Positions 61,310-64,000 of a stretch of 64,000 nucleotides of DNA are shown here, piece after piece. Position 1 is the stretch's first letter; the number at the start of each line of letters is the position of its first letter. The notes beneath the pieces were generated by a model. It searched no databases. It saw only the letters and a list, made by a program, of their open reading frames with translations, and had not been told where the DNA came from. Position numbers and translations under genes: made by a program. The stretch covers positions 62,001 to 126,000 of the forward strand of contig JAACJK010000125.1 in the NCBI GenBank assembly GCA_013368325.1, read 5' to 3'. The stretch comes from Ephemerocybe angulata (taxonomy: Eukaryota; Basidiomycota; Agaricomycetes; Agaricales; Psathyrellaceae).

Positions 61310-64000
61310 ATGTCGAGTAAGGGGAAGTTGAGGCAGAGGAACCCTCAGCCTGAGGCGTCTACCTCGAATTATGAATACGACCAGGTGCAGGAGGATGAGC
61401 ACCACGCAGACATCTACACGAGCCCGGTGAGTATCTCCGCCATGTTAAGCGTCTTGTGGAGGTTTATAGGCGCCGCGTATTGACTGTTCGTTGCAGAAAA
61501 GCCGGAGCGGCATCGAGAAGTTCTTCGAGGGCTCTCAGGGCAGCATTATCGTTGTCTCTGCGCTGACGGCCTTGGCCTTTGCTCTGAGGTTCTACAAGAT
61601 TAGCCACCCCGACCAAGTTGTGTACGTGTCACGTCAACACCGGACTCTACGCGAAGACGGTCAAATCTAACCGCCACTCCTAGTTTCGACGAAGTCCACT
61701 TCGGCAAGTTCGCGGCGTACTACATCACGCACCAGTACTACTTCGATGTGCACCCTCCACTCGCAAAGATGCTCTTCGGGCTGGCTGGCTGGTTCGTCGG
61801 CTTCGATGGGTCCTTCCTCTTCGAGAACATTGGCGACAGCTACATCACCAACAATGTACCCTACGTCGGAATGCGCGCCCTCCCCGCCGTCCTTGGAAGC
61901 TTGACCGTCCCCGTTGTTTACGCGATTATGAAGGAGAGCGGGTTCTCCACGGTTATTGCTGCCTTCTCTGCGTCCCTTATCTTGTTTGGTGAGTAGTCGC
62001 GCCCTGTATTGAAGACCTGAAGACTAATGCTACGTGTTGCAGATAACGCCCACGTCGCCCAGTCCCGTCTGATCTTGCTTGACGCTGCCTTGATCTTCTT
62101 CATGTCGCTCACCATCTATTCCTACGTCAAATTCCGCAAATACCGATACATGGAGTTCACATTGGAATGGTGGACCTGGCTCCTCATGACGGGCTTCTGG
62201 ATGGCCTGCACTTGGGCCTCGAAGGTCAATGGCATCCTCACCGTCTTTTGCGTTGGTGTTGCAGTCTTGTTCGACTTGTGGGACATCTTGGATGTTCGCA
62301 AGGAGGGCCATACCATGGTGGGTGTTATTCCGCCCTTTCTTTTGAACACGCGTCTTATACACCTCCCAGGACTACTTCTACTCTCACTTCCTGGCCCGTG
62401 CCGGTGGTTTGATCCTCTGGCCATTCATTGTGTATCTGAGCTTCTTCTGGATCCACTTCCGTGTTCTTACCCAGTCAGGACCTGGAGACACCTTTATGAG
62501 CCCTGCCTTCCAGGAGACTCTTGCTGGAAACGAGTTGCTCATGTCGAGTCATGGTTCGTTCTCGACACACTGGCAAAAAGAATGCGTACTCAATAGACTT
62601 CTCTTTAGATATCTACTACTACGATATCCTCACCTTCCGCCACAAGGATACGAAGGTCTTCCTCCACTCTCACCCCGACCGATACCCACTCCAGTATGAG
62701 GATGGCCGAGTCAGCAGTCAAGGTCAACAAGTTACCGGATACGGCCACAACGATACCAACAACCACTGGCGCATCATCCCCACCAAGTCGCTCCCTGAAA
62801 CCGGCCGTGGTCGCATCGTCCGCAATAATGATGTCGTCCAACTTCTCCACATGCCCACCAATACACTCCTTTTAACCCATGACGTTGCTTCGCCTTTGAT
62901 GCCCACGAACCAGGAGTTCACCACCTGGGCTCGCGACGACTACACCAGGCACAATGATACCCTTTTCAAGATTCAATTGGCCTGGGACGCACCCGAGAAT
63001 GAGCCATTCAAGAGCAAATCGGGCTACTTCAAGCTCATTCATGTGCCGACCAAGGTCGCGCTGTGGACTCACCCCAAGACTCTTCCCGACTGGGCTTTCA
63101 AGCAGCAAGAGATTAACGGAAACAAGAATCCTTCTGAGCGCTCGGCGATCTGGTATGTTGAGGACATCATCGCGGATCAATGTAAGTGACCTGAGCTTTT
63201 CTAAATGACCTCAACTAACGCGAGGTATTACAGATAACGACGAGCCCGCCGACCGTGATGAAGACCAACGCCCGGTCAAGGTTCCTAAGTCGATGAACTT
63301 CTTTAAGAAGTATATCGAATTGCAGCTCCTCATGTTCCAGCACAACGCTGGCCTGACCGCGTCGCACCCTTACGCCAGCGGTCCTCTCAATTGGCCATTC
63401 ATGATCAGCGGTATTAGCTTCTGGACCGACAACGATACCCAGAAGCAGATCTACCTCGTCGGCAACATCATTGGCTGGTGGACTTGCGTTGTTGGGTTGT
63501 CTGTCTTCGTTGGAATCATCGCTGCTGACTTGCTGGCGAGGCGCAGGGCCATGGATCCCATTCCTGACTGTATGTGGCTCCTTTTTTCCCTTGTTCTGGG
63601 CAGAGCCTAACATCAACGCAGCTGTTCGCAACCGCTTGTGGAACAACACCGGTTTCTTCCTCATCGTTTGGGGTGTTCACTACGCACCCTTCTTCTTGAT
63701 GAACCGACAGCTCTTTATCCATCACTACCTGCCTTCACACTTAGCGTCGGCTCTCATTGCTGGTTCAGTGTTGAACTTCATCCTCAGCGATACCATCAAC
63801 TACCCCATCTCATACGCAACGTCAAAGACAAGACTCCGTCCATCTCAGTATGCTGATACCGGCTTCAAGGGCCTGGCTACTGTTCTGGGATATGGTCTTG
63901 TTTTGTTCATGATGTTTATCTACATCGCTCCTTTGACCTACGGTACACCAGGGTACGTCTCATTTGCTCTTTCATTACGACCACTGCGAGTTCTGACACG
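61310..64000 (+). CDS. PMT4: Protein O-mannosyltransferase, PMT4 type (partial, runs off the right edge)
   Basis: Eight exons are visible: 61310-61426, 61497-61621, 61684-61988, 62043-62317, 62370-62553, 62609-63181, 63234-63569 and 63622-63952. A last intron opens at 63953 (GTACGT) and the 3' end lies outside the window. About 748 codons are present. Motifs are the catalytic luminal loop FDEVHFGKFAAYYITHQYYFDVHPPLAKM with its Asp-Glu, several membrane segments, and a MIR region in exon 6 (FLHSHPDRYPLQYEDGR, QQVTGYGHNDTNNHW, LLLTHDVASP, VALWTHPKTLPDW, QQEINGNK). Further membrane helices follow, with HYAPFFLMNRQLFIHHYLPSHLASA. The QQVTGYxHxDxNN...EINGNK set is characteristic of the PMT4 subfamily. 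It transfers mannose from dolichol-phosphate-mannose to Ser/Thr of membrane and GPI proteins in the endoplasmic reticulum. Confidence 0.95.

Overview
The window is nuclear DNA of a filamentous basidiomycete, most likely a mushroom-forming Agaricomycete. The evidence is the dense short introns (mostly 46-95 nt, with GTGAGT, GTGCGT or GTACGT donors), fungal orthologues of housekeeping genes, an Agaricomycete-type F-box protein, a DOPA-dioxygenase gene, and a GPI-type GH16 glucanase relic. Intron positions were inferred by eye from splice signals, reading-frame continuity and family conservation. No prokaryotic, organellar or viral genes were recognised.

Layout. 1-7.2 kb holds lineage-specific genes: an F-box-like gene, then two divergently transcribed multi-exon genes of unknown function. 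The second has a clear ATF/CREB-like site plus TATA promoter. 7.2-12 kb is a gene desert. 12-28 kb is gene-dense and mostly conserved: a coiled-coil protein, a KHDC4/BLOM7-type KH splicing factor, an SPX-RING ubiquitin ligase, a CCC2-type copper ATPase divergent from COQ3, a dynactin p24-like gene, and a ZNF511-like zinc-finger protein. 28.6-31.8 kb holds a broken GH16 glucanase relic and sparse sequence. 31.8-45 kb holds a STE20/PAK kinase convergent with a complete 9.6-kb TEL1/ATM gene. 46.4-52.7 kb holds a secreted thaumatin-like/ricin-B-lectin fusion, a short cystathionine beta-synthase, and an intact DOPA 4,5-dioxygenase-like gene beside a decayed copy. 54.2-64 kb holds a Ste5/Far1-like RING-PH-VWA scaffold, an unusual RPA2-like protein, a DUF4246 relic, and a PMT4 O-mannosyltransferase running off the right edge.

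Functional links are loose, as expected for a eukaryote. Two pairs stand out: STE20 kinase with the Ste5/Far1-like scaffold (both mating/filamentation MAPK components), and TEL1 with the RPA2-like protein (DNA-damage response). These are inferences from family membership, not evidence of a cluster. No wholly novel system was found. The best leads are the basidiomycete RING-PH-VWA scaffold, the long-linker RPA2 paralogue, the secreted two-domain lectin, and three informative gene relics: GH16, DOPA dioxygenase and DUF4246.
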